Shown: positions 7,124-15,390 of the stretch, in pieces
Numbering within the stretch: position 1 is the stretch's first letter
How the letters are laid out: the number at the start of each line of letters is the position of its first letter
Origin: Stappia indica
Lineage (GTDB): Bacteria; Pseudomonadota; Alphaproteobacteria; Rhizobiales; Stappiaceae
Reading direction: 5' to 3'
Assembly: GCF_009789575.1 (NCBI RefSeq)
Contig: NZ_CP046908.1
Span: 3,687,001-3,751,000 of the forward strand
Length of the DNA: 64,000 nucleotides
Position numbers and translations under genes: made by a program
Notes under the pieces: generated by a model
Told to the model about the DNA's origin: nothing
What the model saw: only the letters and a program-made list of their open reading frames with translations
Databases searched by the model: none

Positions 7124-8944
7124 ATGTTGCGACGACTAGGCTTCACCACGGGCATTGCGCTCATACTGACGGGCGGCGCCCTGGCCCAGGATGCCGAAGA
7201 CGTGACGCTCTACCGCGTCTTCGTGGGCGATCATGCGGCCCCGAAGGTGACGGCCTTCGACCTTGGCAGGGCCGAGAACCGCTGGACGTTCGAGACGAGC
7301 GGGCAGAACAAGCTCTACGGCGTGAACAACGGGGCGGCCGTGGTCGCCGTCCAGTCCGACAGCGATGTGGTACATTTCTTCAAGAGCGGCATCACGCTCG
7401 ACTCCCACGGCGACCACTCGGACATCGAGATCGCCGATCCGGCGGCCCTCGACGAGACCTTGAGCGGACCGCGCCCGTTCCACCTGATCGACCATCACGG
7501 CAAGCTGGCGATCAATTTCGACCGTGGCGGCTATGCCGAGATCGTCGTGGCCAACGAACTGTCGCACGGCGAACTGGAGAGCCGCCGCATTCCGCAGGCG
7601 CGCGCCCATCACGGCTTTGTCGCGCCTCTCGGCAAGGGATGGGTGACGACGGTCGCCTCCGATGCGCCGGTCGAAGGGGACGCTGCGCCGAAGCGGGTCG
7701 GCCTGCAGGCGATTGCGGCGGACGGGACGCCTGTCGGCGAGGTCGCGACCTGCACCGGCATTCACGGTGAGGCCTTTTCCGGTGCCTATCTGGCGGCCGG
7801 CTGCCAGGAAGGCGTCCTGACGGTGACGCCGGGCCGCGACGGGCTCAAGATCGAGATGCTGGGCTATCCGGCCGACCTGCCGGCCGGCAAGACCACCGGC
7901 ACTCTGCTCGGTGCCAGGAGCATGCAGGCGTTCCTCGGCAACTACGGCGCGGACGGGCTTGTTGTGGTCGATCCGGTCGACGAGCCGCATTTCCGCCATG
8001 TCGCCCTGCCGTTCCGCCGCATCGACTTCGCGCTCGATCCGGCCGATGCCCGCTTCGGCTACGTGCTGACGGAGGACGGGACGCTGCACCGGCTGGACAT
8101 GCTGGACGCAGCTCTCGCCGAGAGCGCCAAGGTCACCGAGCCCTATTCCATGGACGGTCACTGGAACGATCCCCGCCCGCGCATCGCCATGGCTGGCGAC
8201 GAGATCGTCATGAGCGACCCCAAGGCCGGGCTGGTGCGCCGGATCTCCAAGGAAACGCTTGAAGAGATCGGTACGGTCGCGGTCGAGGGCATGCCCTACA
8301 ACATCGCGGTCGTCGGCGGCAGCGGCAAGGCGCATGACAAGGCCCATGACAAGGCCCATGACAAAGGTGGCGACGACCACGCCCATGCGCACGGCCACAG
8401 CCATGGCGACGAGCAGATCTACAAGGGCTATTTCGAGGACAGCCAAATCGCGGATCGCCCGCTGTCCGACTATGCCGGCGACTGGCAGTCGGTCTATCCC
8501 TACCTGCAGGACGGGACGCTCGATCCCGTCATGGCGCACAAGGCCGAAAGCGGCGACAAGAGCGCCGAGGAGTACAAGGCCTATTACGAGATCGGCTACC
8601 GCACCGACGTCGAGCGGATCGTCATCGAAGGCGACACCGTGACGTTCTACAAGGACGGCAAGCCGACCTTGGCCCGCTATGCCAGCGACGGCTACGAGGT
8701 GCTGACCTACAAGAAGGGGAACCGCGGCGTGCGCTTCATCTTCAGGAAGAGCGAAGGCGACGAGGCCGCGCCGGGCTACATCCAGTTCAGCGACCACCGG
8801 ATCGCGCCGGCGAAGACCGATCACTATCACCTCTACTGGGGCGATGATCGCGCCGCTCTGCTGGAGGAGGTGACGAACTGGCCGACCTACTACCCGTCCG
8901 AGCTTTCGGCCGGGGAGATCGTCAGGGAGATGACCGCGCACTGA
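7124..8944 (+). CDS. Periplasmic zinc-binding fusion protein: AztD-like beta-propeller plus ZinT domain
   Basis: A 606-residue secreted protein. Residues 1-20 are a signal peptide ending ALAQ. Residues about 25-400 resemble AztD, the beta-propeller zinc metallochaperone of AztABC systems, with a His/Asp cluster SHGDHSD. A His/Asp-rich linker follows, made of KAHD repeats and then HAHAHGHSHG. The last ~180 residues match the ZinT (YodA/AdcA C-terminal) lipocalin-like domain: YFEDSQIADRPLSDYAGDWQSV, IQFSDHRIAP, DHYHLYWG and NWPTYYPSEL. AztD and ZinT are usually separate proteins; here they share one chain. The ATG is preceded by AAGGAG. No aztABC or znuABC is nearby, so the transporter it serves is not known. 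Zinc scavenging under limitation is the likely role. Confidence 0.88.
   Translation: MLRRLGFTTGIALILTGGALAQDAEDVTLYRVFVGDHAAPKVTAFDLGRAENRWTFETSGQNKLYGVNNGAAVVAVQSDSDVVHFFKSGITLDSHGDHSDIEIADPAALDETLSGPRPFHLIDHHGKLAINFDRGGYAEIVVANELSHGELESRRIPQARAHHGFVAPLGKGWVTTVASDAPVEGDAAPKRVGLQAIAADGTPVGEVATCTGIHGEAFSGAYLAAGCQEGVLTVTPGRDGLKIEMLGYPADLPAGKTTGTLLGARSMQAFLGNYGADGLVVVDPVDEPHFRHVALPFRRIDFALDPADARFGYVLTEDGTLHRLDMLDAALAESAKVTEPYSMDGHWNDPRPRIAMAGDEIVMSDPKAGLVRRISKETLEEIGTVAVEGMPYNIAVVGGSGKAHDKAHDKAHDKGGDDHAHAHGHSHGDEQIYKGYFEDSQIADRPLSDYAGDWQSVYPYLQDGTLDPVMAHKAESGDKSAEEYKAYYEIGYRTDVERIVIEGDTVTFYKDGKPTLARYASDGYEVLTYKKGNRGVRFIFRKSEGDEAAPGYIQFSDHRIAPAKTDHYHLYWGDDRAALLEEVTNWPTYYPSELSAGEIVREMTAH
8327..8362 (+). 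repeat. Three tandem 12-bp repeats coding KAHD
   Basis: Three copies of AAGGCSCATGAC lie in frame in the linker of the AztD-ZinT fusion. Copies 2 and 3 are identical and copy 1 differs by one base. The repeat adds His and Asp residues, so repeat number could change metal-buffering capacity. Confidence 0.9.
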
Positions 8945-8968
8945 TCGCGGCGCGCCTCACGTCTCTTG

Positions 8969-8996
8969 CGCCCGGCCGGCAACGGCCGGGCGTTTT
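8969..8996 (+). terminator. Rho-independent terminator after the zinc-protein gene
   Basis: A 10-bp G+C stem (8969-8978 with 8983-8992), a GCAA loop and then TTTT. It lies between convergent genes and could also stop ddl transcription. Confidence 0.85.
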
Positions 8997-9006
8997 CGTT
9001 CACGAC

Positions 9007-10077
9007 CTAGCGTCCCGCGCGGGCAAGGCCGTGCTCGACGAGCCGGTCGATCAGCTCGGCGTAAGGCACGCCGCTGGCCGCCATCACCTTGGAATACATG
9101 CTGATATCGGTGAAGCCGGGGATGGTGTTGAGCTCGTTGACGAGGATGCGCAGGTCCGCGGTGACGAAGAAGTCCGCACGCGCCATGCCGTCGCAGCCAA
9201 GCGCCCGGAAGGCGCGCGCCGCCATGTCCAGCATCTCCGCCTCGACCGGTTCGGGAAGTTCCGTCGGCACCATCAGGGCGGCGCCGTCCGCGTCGATATA
9301 CTTGGCGTCGTAGCTGTAGAAGCCGTGGCTTTCGGCCGGCACGATCTCGCCCGGACGGGAGACGAACAGCGTGCCGTCGGGCCGCTCCAGCACGGCGCAC
9401 TCGATCTCGCGGCCCTGGATGAACTCCTCGGCAAGCAGCTTGCGGTCGTGCCGGAAGCCTTCCTCGAGCGCCGCCGCGTAGCCTTCGGCGCTGGTGACCT
9501 TGCTGACGCCGACGGACGAGCCCTGGCGGGCCGGCTTGATGAAGACCGGCAGGCCGAGCGTGCCGGTGAGCTCTTCGAAAGAGGGCACTGCGCCGGGATG
9601 CAGGGTCAGCGAACGGGCGGCGGAAAGCCCGGCATCGCGGAACAGCCGCTTGGCGATATCCTTGTCGAGCGCGGTGGCCGAGCCGAGAATGCCGCAGCCG
9701 GCCAGCGGCACGCCGGCGACTTCGGCAAGGCCCTGCACCGAGCCGTCCTCGCCGTGCAGCCCGTGCAGCACCGGGAACAGGATGTCGATGGGGGGCAGGT
9801 CGGCGGCAGACCCTTCCGCGGAAAGCGCGAGCACGCGGCCGTTGCCGCCGGGAACGAGCAAGAGCTGCGTGCCGGTTTCGGGGCGGGCGAGCTTTCCGTC
9901 CTCGAAGCGGCTCAGCAGCCATTCTCCCGCGCGGGAGACGTAGACCGGAACGGCATCGTATTTCGCGGGATCCAGCGCGCCCATCACATTGGTCGCGGAC
10001 AGGATGGAGACGTCATGTTCGGCAGAACGGCCGCCGAAGAGCACGGCGATGCGCAGCTTGCTTGAAGAAGATCCCAC
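9007..10077 (-). CDS. ddl: D-alanine--D-alanine ligase
   Basis: A 356-residue ATP-grasp ligase that makes D-Ala-D-Ala for peptidoglycan in the cytoplasm. Visible signatures are the N-terminal VLFGGRSAEHDVSILSA, the active-site region PVLHGLHGEDGSVQGL, the ATP-binding loop FIKPARQGSSVGVSKV, and the metal and substrate motif ARADFF with LVNELNTIPGFTDISMYSKV. It stands outside any division/cell-wall cluster, so this may be a second ddl copy; only the whole genome could show that. The start is the ATG at 10077. Confidence 0.95.
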   Translation of the reverse strand: MGSSSSKLRIAVLFGGRSAEHDVSILSATNVMGALDPAKYDAVPVYVSRAGEWLLSRFEDGKLARPETGTQLLLVPGGNGRVLALSAEGSAADLPPIDILFPVLHGLHGEDGSVQGLAEVAGVPLAGCGILGSATALDKDIAKRLFRDAGLSAARSLTLHPGAVPSFEELTGTLGLPVFIKPARQGSSVGVSKVTSAEGYAAALEEGFRHDRKLLAEEFIQGREIECAVLERPDGTLFVSRPGEIVPAESHGFYSYDAKYIDADGAALMVPTELPEPVEAEMLDMAARAFRALGCDGMARADFFVTADLRILVNELNTIPGFTDISMYSKVMAASGVPYAELIDRLVEHGLARAGR

Positions 10078-10159
10078 GTATGGCTCCAGGAAATCGGTGA
10101 GGAGGAAGGGCAGGGGTTGCGATTTCGTCCAGCCTGTCCGCCGATAAGGTCAAATGCAA

Positions 10160-10190
10160 GGCACGGACACAGCGTATTCGTGTCGGTGCC
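10160..10190 (-). terminator. Hairpin between LysR gene and ddl
   Basis: An inverted repeat of 11 bp with one mismatch (10160-10170 and 10180-10190, loop of 9 nt) lies downstream of the LysR gene on the minus strand. It may end the LysR transcript before ddl. No T-run is present. Confidence 0.35.
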
Positions 10191-10218
10191 CGTTCACTCG
10201 GCCCTTGCCGGTGGAAAG

Positions 10219-11109
10219 TCAACGCCGGTCCTGCGCGCACAGATGTTCGGCGAGGCGCCGCGCCGCATCGGGAAGCCGGCTCGTGGCGCTGATGCAGATG
10301 GCGAGGTCGCGCCGGGCCCAGCTGTCGGCGAGCGGTATCGTCGCGATGTCGGCGGTGGCGCCGTGCCGGCGGGCGGCGGCCTCGGGCAGGATGGCGATGC
10401 CTGCACCCGCGCCGACCATCTGGCACATGGCGTCGAAGCTGGTGACGCGGGCGCGTACCTTCAGCGTCCGGCCGATGCGTGCCGCCTGGCTGGCGATGTG
10501 CCGCTGCAGGGCGCTGCCGCGCGCCAGGCAGATGAAGGGGCGCTCGACGATGTCGGCAAAGGCGAGCGGGGCGCCCTCTCGCGCCTCGGCCCTCGGCACG
10601 GCGACGACCAGCCGGTCCTCGCGAAAGGGGAGCTTTTCCAGGGCTTCGGGAAGCTCGGATGCCGAGGCGATGCCGATATCCGCGTCGCCTGCGGAAATCG
10701 CAGCGCCGATGGCCGCGCTCTCCATCTCCTCCACCTCGATGCTGATCGACGGATTGGCGCGCAGGAAACCGGCAAGCAGCTCCGGCAGGTGCTCGCTCAG
10801 GGCGGCGGTGTTGGAGACGAGCCGCAGCGTGCCGGTCAGCCCGCGGGCGAAGGGGGCGAGCTCGCTGCGCATCGCCTCCGCCTGGCGCAGGATCAGCCGC
10901 GCATGCCCGGCAAGGCACTCGCCGGCCGGCGCCGGGATCACGCCGTGGCGCTGGCGGACGAGCAGCGGCGCGCCGAGCGTTTCCTCCATGGCGCGGATGC
11001 GGGCGCTGGCCGAGCCGACCGTCAGGTTCGACAGTTCGGCGCCATGGGTGATGCTGCCGGCGGCAACCACATTGAGGAACAGGCGAAGGTCGACCAGATC
11101 GAACCGCAT
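10219..11109 (-). CDS. LysR-family transcriptional regulator
   Basis: A 296-residue LysR protein with the N-terminal winged helix-turn-helix at residues 1-65 (LRLFLNVVAAGSITHGAELSN and the recognition-helix region VGSASARIRAMEETLG) and a periplasmic-binding-like effector domain from about residue 90. It is divergent from a TauE/SafE-family exporter gene with 87 bp between the starts, which makes that gene its probable target. The effector is unknown; an organic sulfonate or other anion would fit the exporter family. Confidence 0.9.
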   Translation of the reverse strand: MRFDLVDLRLFLNVVAAGSITHGAELSNLTVGSASARIRAMEETLGAPLLVRQRHGVIPAPAGECLAGHARLILRQAEAMRSELAPFARGLTGTLRLVSNTAALSEHLPELLAGFLRANPSISIEVEEMESAAIGAAISAGDADIGIASASELPEALEKLPFREDRLVVAVPRAEAREGAPLAFADIVERPFICLARGSALQRHIASQAARIGRTLKVRARVTSFDAMCQMVGAGAGIAILPEAAARRHGATADIATIPLADSWARRDLAICISATSRLPDAARRLAEHLCAQDRR

Positions 11110-11135
11110 GGGTCATCCCCAGCTTATGGATTTGC

Positions 11136-11150
11136 CAAAGCCTAACTTTG
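11136..11150. promoter_or_regulatory. LysR-type operator dyad
   Basis: The 15-bp dyad CAAAG-CCTAA-CTTTG has the size of a LysR binding box. It lies in the divergent region, 26 bp before the LysR start and 46 bp before the exporter start. Confidence 0.5.
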
Positions 11151-11196
11151 AAACCTCCGCATTGCGAGCCTGTCGCGTTTGGCGCAGGTTCGCCCC

Positions 11197-11940
11197 ATGA
11201 CAGTCTCGCTTCTCCTGCTTGTGGCCGCCGCCTTTGCGCTTGCCGGCTTTGCCAAGGGCGTCGTCGGCTTCGGCCTGCCGACGATCTCCATCGGGTTGCT
11301 GGCAATGGTGATGCCGCCCACCCAGGCGGCCGCGATCATGCTGCTGCCGTCCTTCGTCACCAATATCTGGCAGATGCTGCAGGGCGGGGCGCTGCGGGAA
11401 CTGGCGAAGAAGCTGTGGCCGATGCTGATCGGCCTGTGCATCGGCACCTGGTCGGGCATGGGCTGGATGGAAGGGGCGGCGGGGCGCTACGGCACCTCGG
11501 TGCTCGGCGTGGTCGTCTGCCTGTACGCGCTGGTGACGCTGGCCTCGGTGAAGCTGACGGTGCCGCGCCGGCACGAGCGGGTCACCAGCCTCGTGGTCGG
11601 GATCCTCACGGGCCTGCTCAATGCGACGACCGGCGTCTTCGTCATTCCCGCCGTGCCCTACATGCAGGCGCTCGGGCTGGAAAAGACCCGCCTGGTGCAG
11701 GCGCTGGGCCTGTTCTTCGTCGTCTCGACGGCAGCGCTTGCAGTTAACATCGCCGCGAGCGGCGTGGTCTCGAGCGCGATGATGCCGCTTGCGCCGCTGG
11801 CGCTGGTCGCGGCCTGCACCGGCATGTATCTCGGCCAGGCCGCACGCCGGCGCATGCCGGTGGCCACCTTCCGCAGGGCCTTTCTCGGCGGCCTGTTCGT
11901 GCTCGGCGTCTGGCTGACCTTCCAGCCGCTGCTCGTCTGA
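11197..11940 (+). CDS. TauE/SafE-family membrane exporter
   Basis: A 247-residue polytopic membrane protein of the sulfite exporter TauE/SafE family, with about eight hydrophobic segments in two halves. The N-terminal repeat carries the family-like AGFAKGVVGFGLPTISIGLL and the second half GILTGLLNATTGVFVIPAVPYM. It probably exports an organic anion or sulfur compound from the cytoplasm; the substrate is not readable. I chose the ATG at 11197, preceded by GCAGG, over an in-frame TTG 18 bp upstream. It is followed by a tautomerase-like gene 29 bp downstream. Confidence 0.87.
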   Translation: MTVSLLLLVAAAFALAGFAKGVVGFGLPTISIGLLAMVMPPTQAAAIMLLPSFVTNIWQMLQGGALRELAKKLWPMLIGLCIGTWSGMGWMEGAAGRYGTSVLGVVVCLYALVTLASVKLTVPRRHERVTSLVVGILTGLLNATTGVFVIPAVPYMQALGLEKTRLVQALGLFFVVSTAALAVNIAASGVVSSAMMPLAPLALVAACTGMYLGQAARRRMPVATFRRAFLGGLFVLGVWLTFQPLLV

Positions 11941-11969
11941 CGCGTCGTCCGGGGGCGGGGAGGGACGGG

Positions 11970-12305
11970 ATGGCGGATATCCTGATCGAAACCCGGCGAG
12001 GCTGGCTCGGGACGGATCGCGCGACCTTTCTCGACAGCGTGCATGGTGCGGTCTCGGCCGTCCTGCCGCCGGGAGCAGCAGGGCCGGTGATCCGGCTTCT
12101 GGAATATGACGAGGACTGCTTTGCCTCGCCCGCGCCCGGCCGCTCCGCCTTTACCCGGATCGAGATCGCCTGTGCGGCCGGCGGGCGGGAGGCGGAGGAG
12201 GCCGAGCTTCGCCGCGCCGTGCTGGCCGCCGTCGAGGGGTTCGGCCTGACGGCCACGGACGTGCGGATCGTGCTGCTGCCCTTGCAGGGGCAAAGCGCCG
12301 GGTGA
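11970..12305 (+). CDS. Tautomerase-superfamily-like protein lacking the N-terminal proline
   Basis: A 111-residue protein whose layout fits the tautomerase/MIF superfamily: a short N-terminal strand (MADILIETRRGW), a helix with FLDSVHGAVSAVL, a middle strand FTRIEIAC and a second helix plus strand (LRRAVLAAVEGFGLTATDVRIVLL). The catalytic Pro that normally follows the initiator Met is absent (Met-Ala-Asp), so classical tautomerase chemistry is doubtful. It has a strong GGGGAGGGACGGG ribosome site and probably shares a transcript with the exporter upstream. Family assignment is by pattern only. Confidence 0.6.
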   Translation: MADILIETRRGWLGTDRATFLDSVHGAVSAVLPPGAAGPVIRLLEYDEDCFASPAPGRSAFTRIEIACAAGGREAEEAELRRAVLAAVEGFGLTATDVRIVLLPLQGQSAG

Positions 12306-12307
12306 GA

Positions 12308-13216
12308 TCAGCGCGCCTCGGCCAGGAAAGCGCGCAGGCGCGGCGTCATGAAGTCGAGAAAGGCGCGCAGGCGGTGGGGCAGCCGGTCGCCGCCGAGGAA
12401 CAGGGCGTGGATGTCCTCCGTGTCGCCTTCCACCGCATCGGCCAGAACCTCGACCAGCGCCCCGGACTTCAGGTCCTCGCGCACATGGAACTCGCCCATC
12501 CGCCCCAGGCCGACGCCGGCAAGCGCCATCCGGCGGACGGTCTCGCCATTGTTGACCAGCAAGGTGCCGGCAACGCTCCGCTCGACCATGCGCCCGCCCT
12601 CGCGTAGCGGCCAGACCGGCGCCGAGCGGCGGAAGTTGAAGCCGATGCAATTGTGCCGGGCAAGATCCTCGATGGTCCTCGGCACGCCATGGCGCGCCAG
12701 ATAGGCGGGCGAGGCGATGATCTTGCGCGGCGCGGTGCCGAGCTTGCGGGCGGTCAGGCTGGAACTGGCCAGCGCGCCGACGCGGAAGGCGACGTCGGTG
12801 CGGTCGAGATAAAGGTCGACGATCTCGTCCGACAGGGAGAGGTCGACCACCACATTGGGATATTCCGCCCAGAAGGCCGGCAGCAAAGGCTCCAGCGCAA
12901 CGATGCCGAAGCCGACCGACGCGCTGACCCGAATGGTGCCGCCGGGACTTGCCGAGCCCTGCGTCAGCTCGCGCTCGATCTCCTCCAGGTCCGCCAGCAG
13001 CGCCTGGCTGCGCTCGTAATAGGCGCGCCCTTCCGCCGTCAGCGACAGATGCCGGGTCGAGCGTTCCAGCAGGCGCACGCCGAGCCGCGCCTCGATGCGG
13101 CCGATCAGCTTGGAAACCGTCGACGGGGTCATCTGCATCTGCCGGGCGGCGGCGGAGAAGCTGCCGTTCTCCACCACCCGCAGGAAGACCTGCATTTCGC
13201 CGACGCGATTGTCCAT
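12308..13216 (-). CDS. LysR-family transcriptional regulator
   Basis: A 302-residue LysR regulator. The DNA-binding domain at residues 1-62 is well conserved (MQVFLRVVENGSFSAAARQM, then TPSTVSKLIGRIEARLGVRLLERSTR), followed by a linker helix and a substrate-binding-like effector domain with the FRVGAL and CIGFNFRR patterns of the AaeR/DmlR-like group. It is divergent from an MFS exporter, which it probably controls. Its 3' end lies 2 bp from the convergent tautomerase-like gene. Confidence 0.92.
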   Translation of the reverse strand: MDNRVGEMQVFLRVVENGSFSAAARQMQMTPSTVSKLIGRIEARLGVRLLERSTRHLSLTAEGRAYYERSQALLADLEEIERELTQGSASPGGTIRVSASVGFGIVALEPLLPAFWAEYPNVVVDLSLSDEIVDLYLDRTDVAFRVGALASSSLTARKLGTAPRKIIASPAYLARHGVPRTIEDLARHNCIGFNFRRSAPVWPLREGGRMVERSVAGTLLVNNGETVRRMALAGVGLGRMGEFHVREDLKSGALVEVLADAVEGDTEDIHALFLGGDRLPHRLRAFLDFMTPRLRAFLAEAR

Positions 13217-13229
13217 GGCGGCCTCATCT

Positions 13230-13244
13230 GTGAAAAAAGTTCAC
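13230..13244. promoter_or_regulatory. LysR-type operator dyad before the MFS gene pair
   Basis: The dyad GTGAA-AAAAG-TTCAC is 15 bp long and lies 13 bp upstream of the LysR start in the divergent intergenic region. It is a reasonable autoregulatory site. Confidence 0.45.
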
Positions 13245-13405
13245 GGATCATGTGCCATTCGGGCCGATTATCAAGCGCTTTCGAGCGCCGTATGTCTTCG
13301 CCCATGAAAACGAGGAACGGATCGGGTCGGCTTTGCTGCCGCGATCCCGGCCGAGCGCATGCCCTGGGTGGCGGTGCCGGCCGCTTCCCGCATGAGGACA
13401 GGACA

Positions 13406-14590
13406 ATGACCGCACTTCCCGACCAGCGCAGCTCGCGCTGGCCGTTGCTGGCGCTGGCGATCGGCGCCTTCGGCATCGGTACGACCGAATTTTCTCCCAT
13501 GGGCCTGCTGCCGGTGATCGCCGACGGGGTGGATGTCTCCATTCCCACCGCCGGCCTGCTGGTGAGCGCCTATGCCATCGGCGTGATGGCCGGCGCGCCG
13601 GTGATGACGCTGCTGTTCGCCCGCTTCGGCAAGCGCACGGCGCTGATGTGCCTGATGGCCATCTTCACGCTCGGCAACGTCCTGTCGGCGCTGTCGCCCG
13701 ACTACTGGACGCTGCTGGCCTCGCGCGTGGTCACCAGCCTCAACCATGGCGCCTTCTTCGGCCTCGGTGCGGTGGTGGCGGCCAGCGTCGTGCCGCGCGA
13801 GCGCCAGGCAAGCGCCGTCGCGACGATGTTCATGGGCCTGACGATCGCCAATGTCGGCGGCGTGCCGCTGGCGACCTGGATCGGCCAGCAGATCGGCTGG
13901 CGGGAGGCCTTTGCGGGCACCGCTGTCCTCGGCCTCGTCACCATCGCCGCGCTGTGGCTCGCCCTGCCGAAGGGGGCGCCGGGCCAGCGTCCCGATGTGG
14001 CGCGCGAGGCGCGGGTACTGGTGCAGCCGCCGGTGCTGATTGCGCTGCTGACCACCGTGCTCGGCTCCAGCGCCATGTTCACGCTCTATACTTACGTTGC
14101 GCCGCTGCTCGATGTGCTGACCGGGGCCTCGGCCACCTTCCTGACCCTTGCCCTGGTGCTGGTCGGGCTCGGCTTCACCATCGGCAACTGGCTGGGCGGG
14201 CGCGTCGCCGACTGGTCGCTGGACGGGGCGACGGCGATCTTCCTCGGTGCGCTGGCCGCGATCATGCTGGCAATGCCGGTTCTGCTCGGCAGCCAGAGCG
14301 TGGCGGCGGTCACCTTGCTGGCCTGGGGTGCGGCGGCCTTCGCCATCGTGCCGCCGGTGCAGATGCGGGTGATGCAGGCCGCAGCCGATGCGCCGGGCCT
14401 TGCCTCGTCGATCAATATCGGTGCGTTCAATCTCGGCAATGCCATCGGCGCAGCCGTCGGCGGGGCGGTGATCAGCCTCGATCTCGGCTATGCCGCCGTG
14501 CCGGTTGCCGGCGGGCTGCTGGCAGCCTCGGCGCTGGGGCTGGTCTGGGTCGGCAGGCGCCGGACGGCCGCGCTCGCCTGCGCCGCCTGA
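13406..14590 (+). CDS. MFS exporter (DHA1, AraJ/chloramphenicol-efflux-like)
   Basis: A 394-residue major facilitator with about 12 transmembrane segments. Family hallmarks are GTTEFSPMGLLPVIADGVDV in TM1, the loop 2-3 motif LFARFGKRTALM, the NHGAFFGLGAVVAA stretch in TM4 and VPPVQMRVMQAA in the second half. These are typical of DHA1 drug, sugar or metabolite exporters of the inner membrane. The start is the ATG after GAGGACAGGA. Substrate specificity is not predictable. Control by the divergent LysR gene is likely. Confidence 0.9.
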   Translation: MTALPDQRSSRWPLLALAIGAFGIGTTEFSPMGLLPVIADGVDVSIPTAGLLVSAYAIGVMAGAPVMTLLFARFGKRTALMCLMAIFTLGNVLSALSPDYWTLLASRVVTSLNHGAFFGLGAVVAASVVPRERQASAVATMFMGLTIANVGGVPLATWIGQQIGWREAFAGTAVLGLVTIAALWLALPKGAPGQRPDVAREARVLVQPPVLIALLTTVLGSSAMFTLYTYVAPLLDVLTGASATFLTLALVLVGLGFTIGNWLGGRVADWSLDGATAIFLGALAAIMLAMPVLLGSQSVAAVTLLAWGAAAFAIVPPVQMRVMQAAADAPGLASSINIGAFNLGNAIGAAVGGAVISLDLGYAAVPVAGGLLAASALGLVWVGRRRTAALACAA

Positions 14591-14604
14591 AGATGACGAG
14601 GCGC

Positions 14605-14635
14605 GCGGCCGGGCCGGGTGTTCCGGTCCGGCCGC
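14605..14635. terminator. Hairpin between convergent MFS and GntR genes
   Basis: A perfect 8-bp GCGGCCGG/CCGGCCGC stem with additional inner pairing, placed between two convergent genes. There is no T-run on either side. Confidence 0.5.
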
Positions 14636-14648
14636 GGCCTGTCCGCGC

Positions 14649-15368
14649 TCAGCGCACCGAGACGGGTTCGGGCTTGATTTCCGCGGTGCCTGGATCGGGG
14701 AACATCCAGTCCTGCTTGCGCGGCGCCGCTTCAGGCGTGTCGGCGCTGATCCGGCGATAGGTGGCGCGCGAGGACAGAAGATGGGCGCGCATCGCAGCTT
14801 CCGCCCATTCCGCATCGGCCGCCGACAGCGCTTCCACCAGATCGCCGTGCTGGCGGTTGCTGCGCATCAGCTCGGCCCGCGTCCAGCTGTTGAAGGTCGG
14901 ACTGACCACCGGCTTGCGGGCCACCAGGTTGACCAGTTCGGCGAAGAAGGCATTGCCGCCCTGCGCCCAGATCACCCGGTGGAACCGGGCATTGAGGTCG
15001 CGGTAGAGCCGCCGGTCCGGCTCGCTCTCGTGGATCGCCTCGTCCATCGCCTCGTGAAGCTCCCGCAACTCCTTCAGGAAGGCGTCGTCGCTGTGGCGCG
15101 CGGCCATGCCGACGGCGATCGGCTCCAGCGAGGCGCGGGCGGTGAAGATGTGGATGACCTCGTTGGGGTCGACATCGACGACCACGGCACGGCGATAGGC
15201 CTCGCGCCGGATCACGCCCTCCGCCTGCAGGCGGCGCATTGCTTCGCGTATCGGCGTGCGGCTGACGCCGAGGCGAGCGGCGAGCTCGCTTTCGGGCAGG
15301 ACATCGCCGCCGAGATAGGCCCCGGAGGCGATCAGCGCCCTGATCCTGTCGTAGATATCGCCCGCCAT
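14649..15368 (-). CDS. GntR-family regulator, FCD (FadR-like) subfamily
   Basis: A 239-residue repressor with an N-terminal winged helix (ESELAARLGVSRTPIREAMRRLQAEGVI, residues about 27-55) and an all-helical FCD effector domain. The FCD metal/ligand residues appear in RDLNARFHRVIW and RSNRQHGDLVEAL. It is the last gene of the minus-strand operon formed by the ABC importer, the alpha/beta hydrolase and this gene, with 22 bp to the hydrolase, so it probably regulates that operon by sensing a pathway acid. The GTATAC site near 22480 is a candidate operator. Confidence 0.92.
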   Translation of the reverse strand: MAGDIYDRIRALIASGAYLGGDVLPESELAARLGVSRTPIREAMRRLQAEGVIRREAYRRAVVVDVDPNEVIHIFTARASLEPIAVGMAARHSDDAFLKELRELHEAMDEAIHESEPDRRLYRDLNARFHRVIWAQGGNAFFAELVNLVARKPVVSPTFNSWTRAELMRSNRQHGDLVEALSAADAEWAEAAMRAHLLSSRATYRRISADTPEAAPRKQDWMFPDPGTAEIKPEPVSVR

Positions 15369-15390
15369 GGCCGTTCCGATCCGGTTGAGA

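Noticed and set aside
14605-14635. G+C hairpin considered as a repeated palindromic element
   Set aside because: I did not find further copies in the window. Its position between convergent genes fits a terminator.
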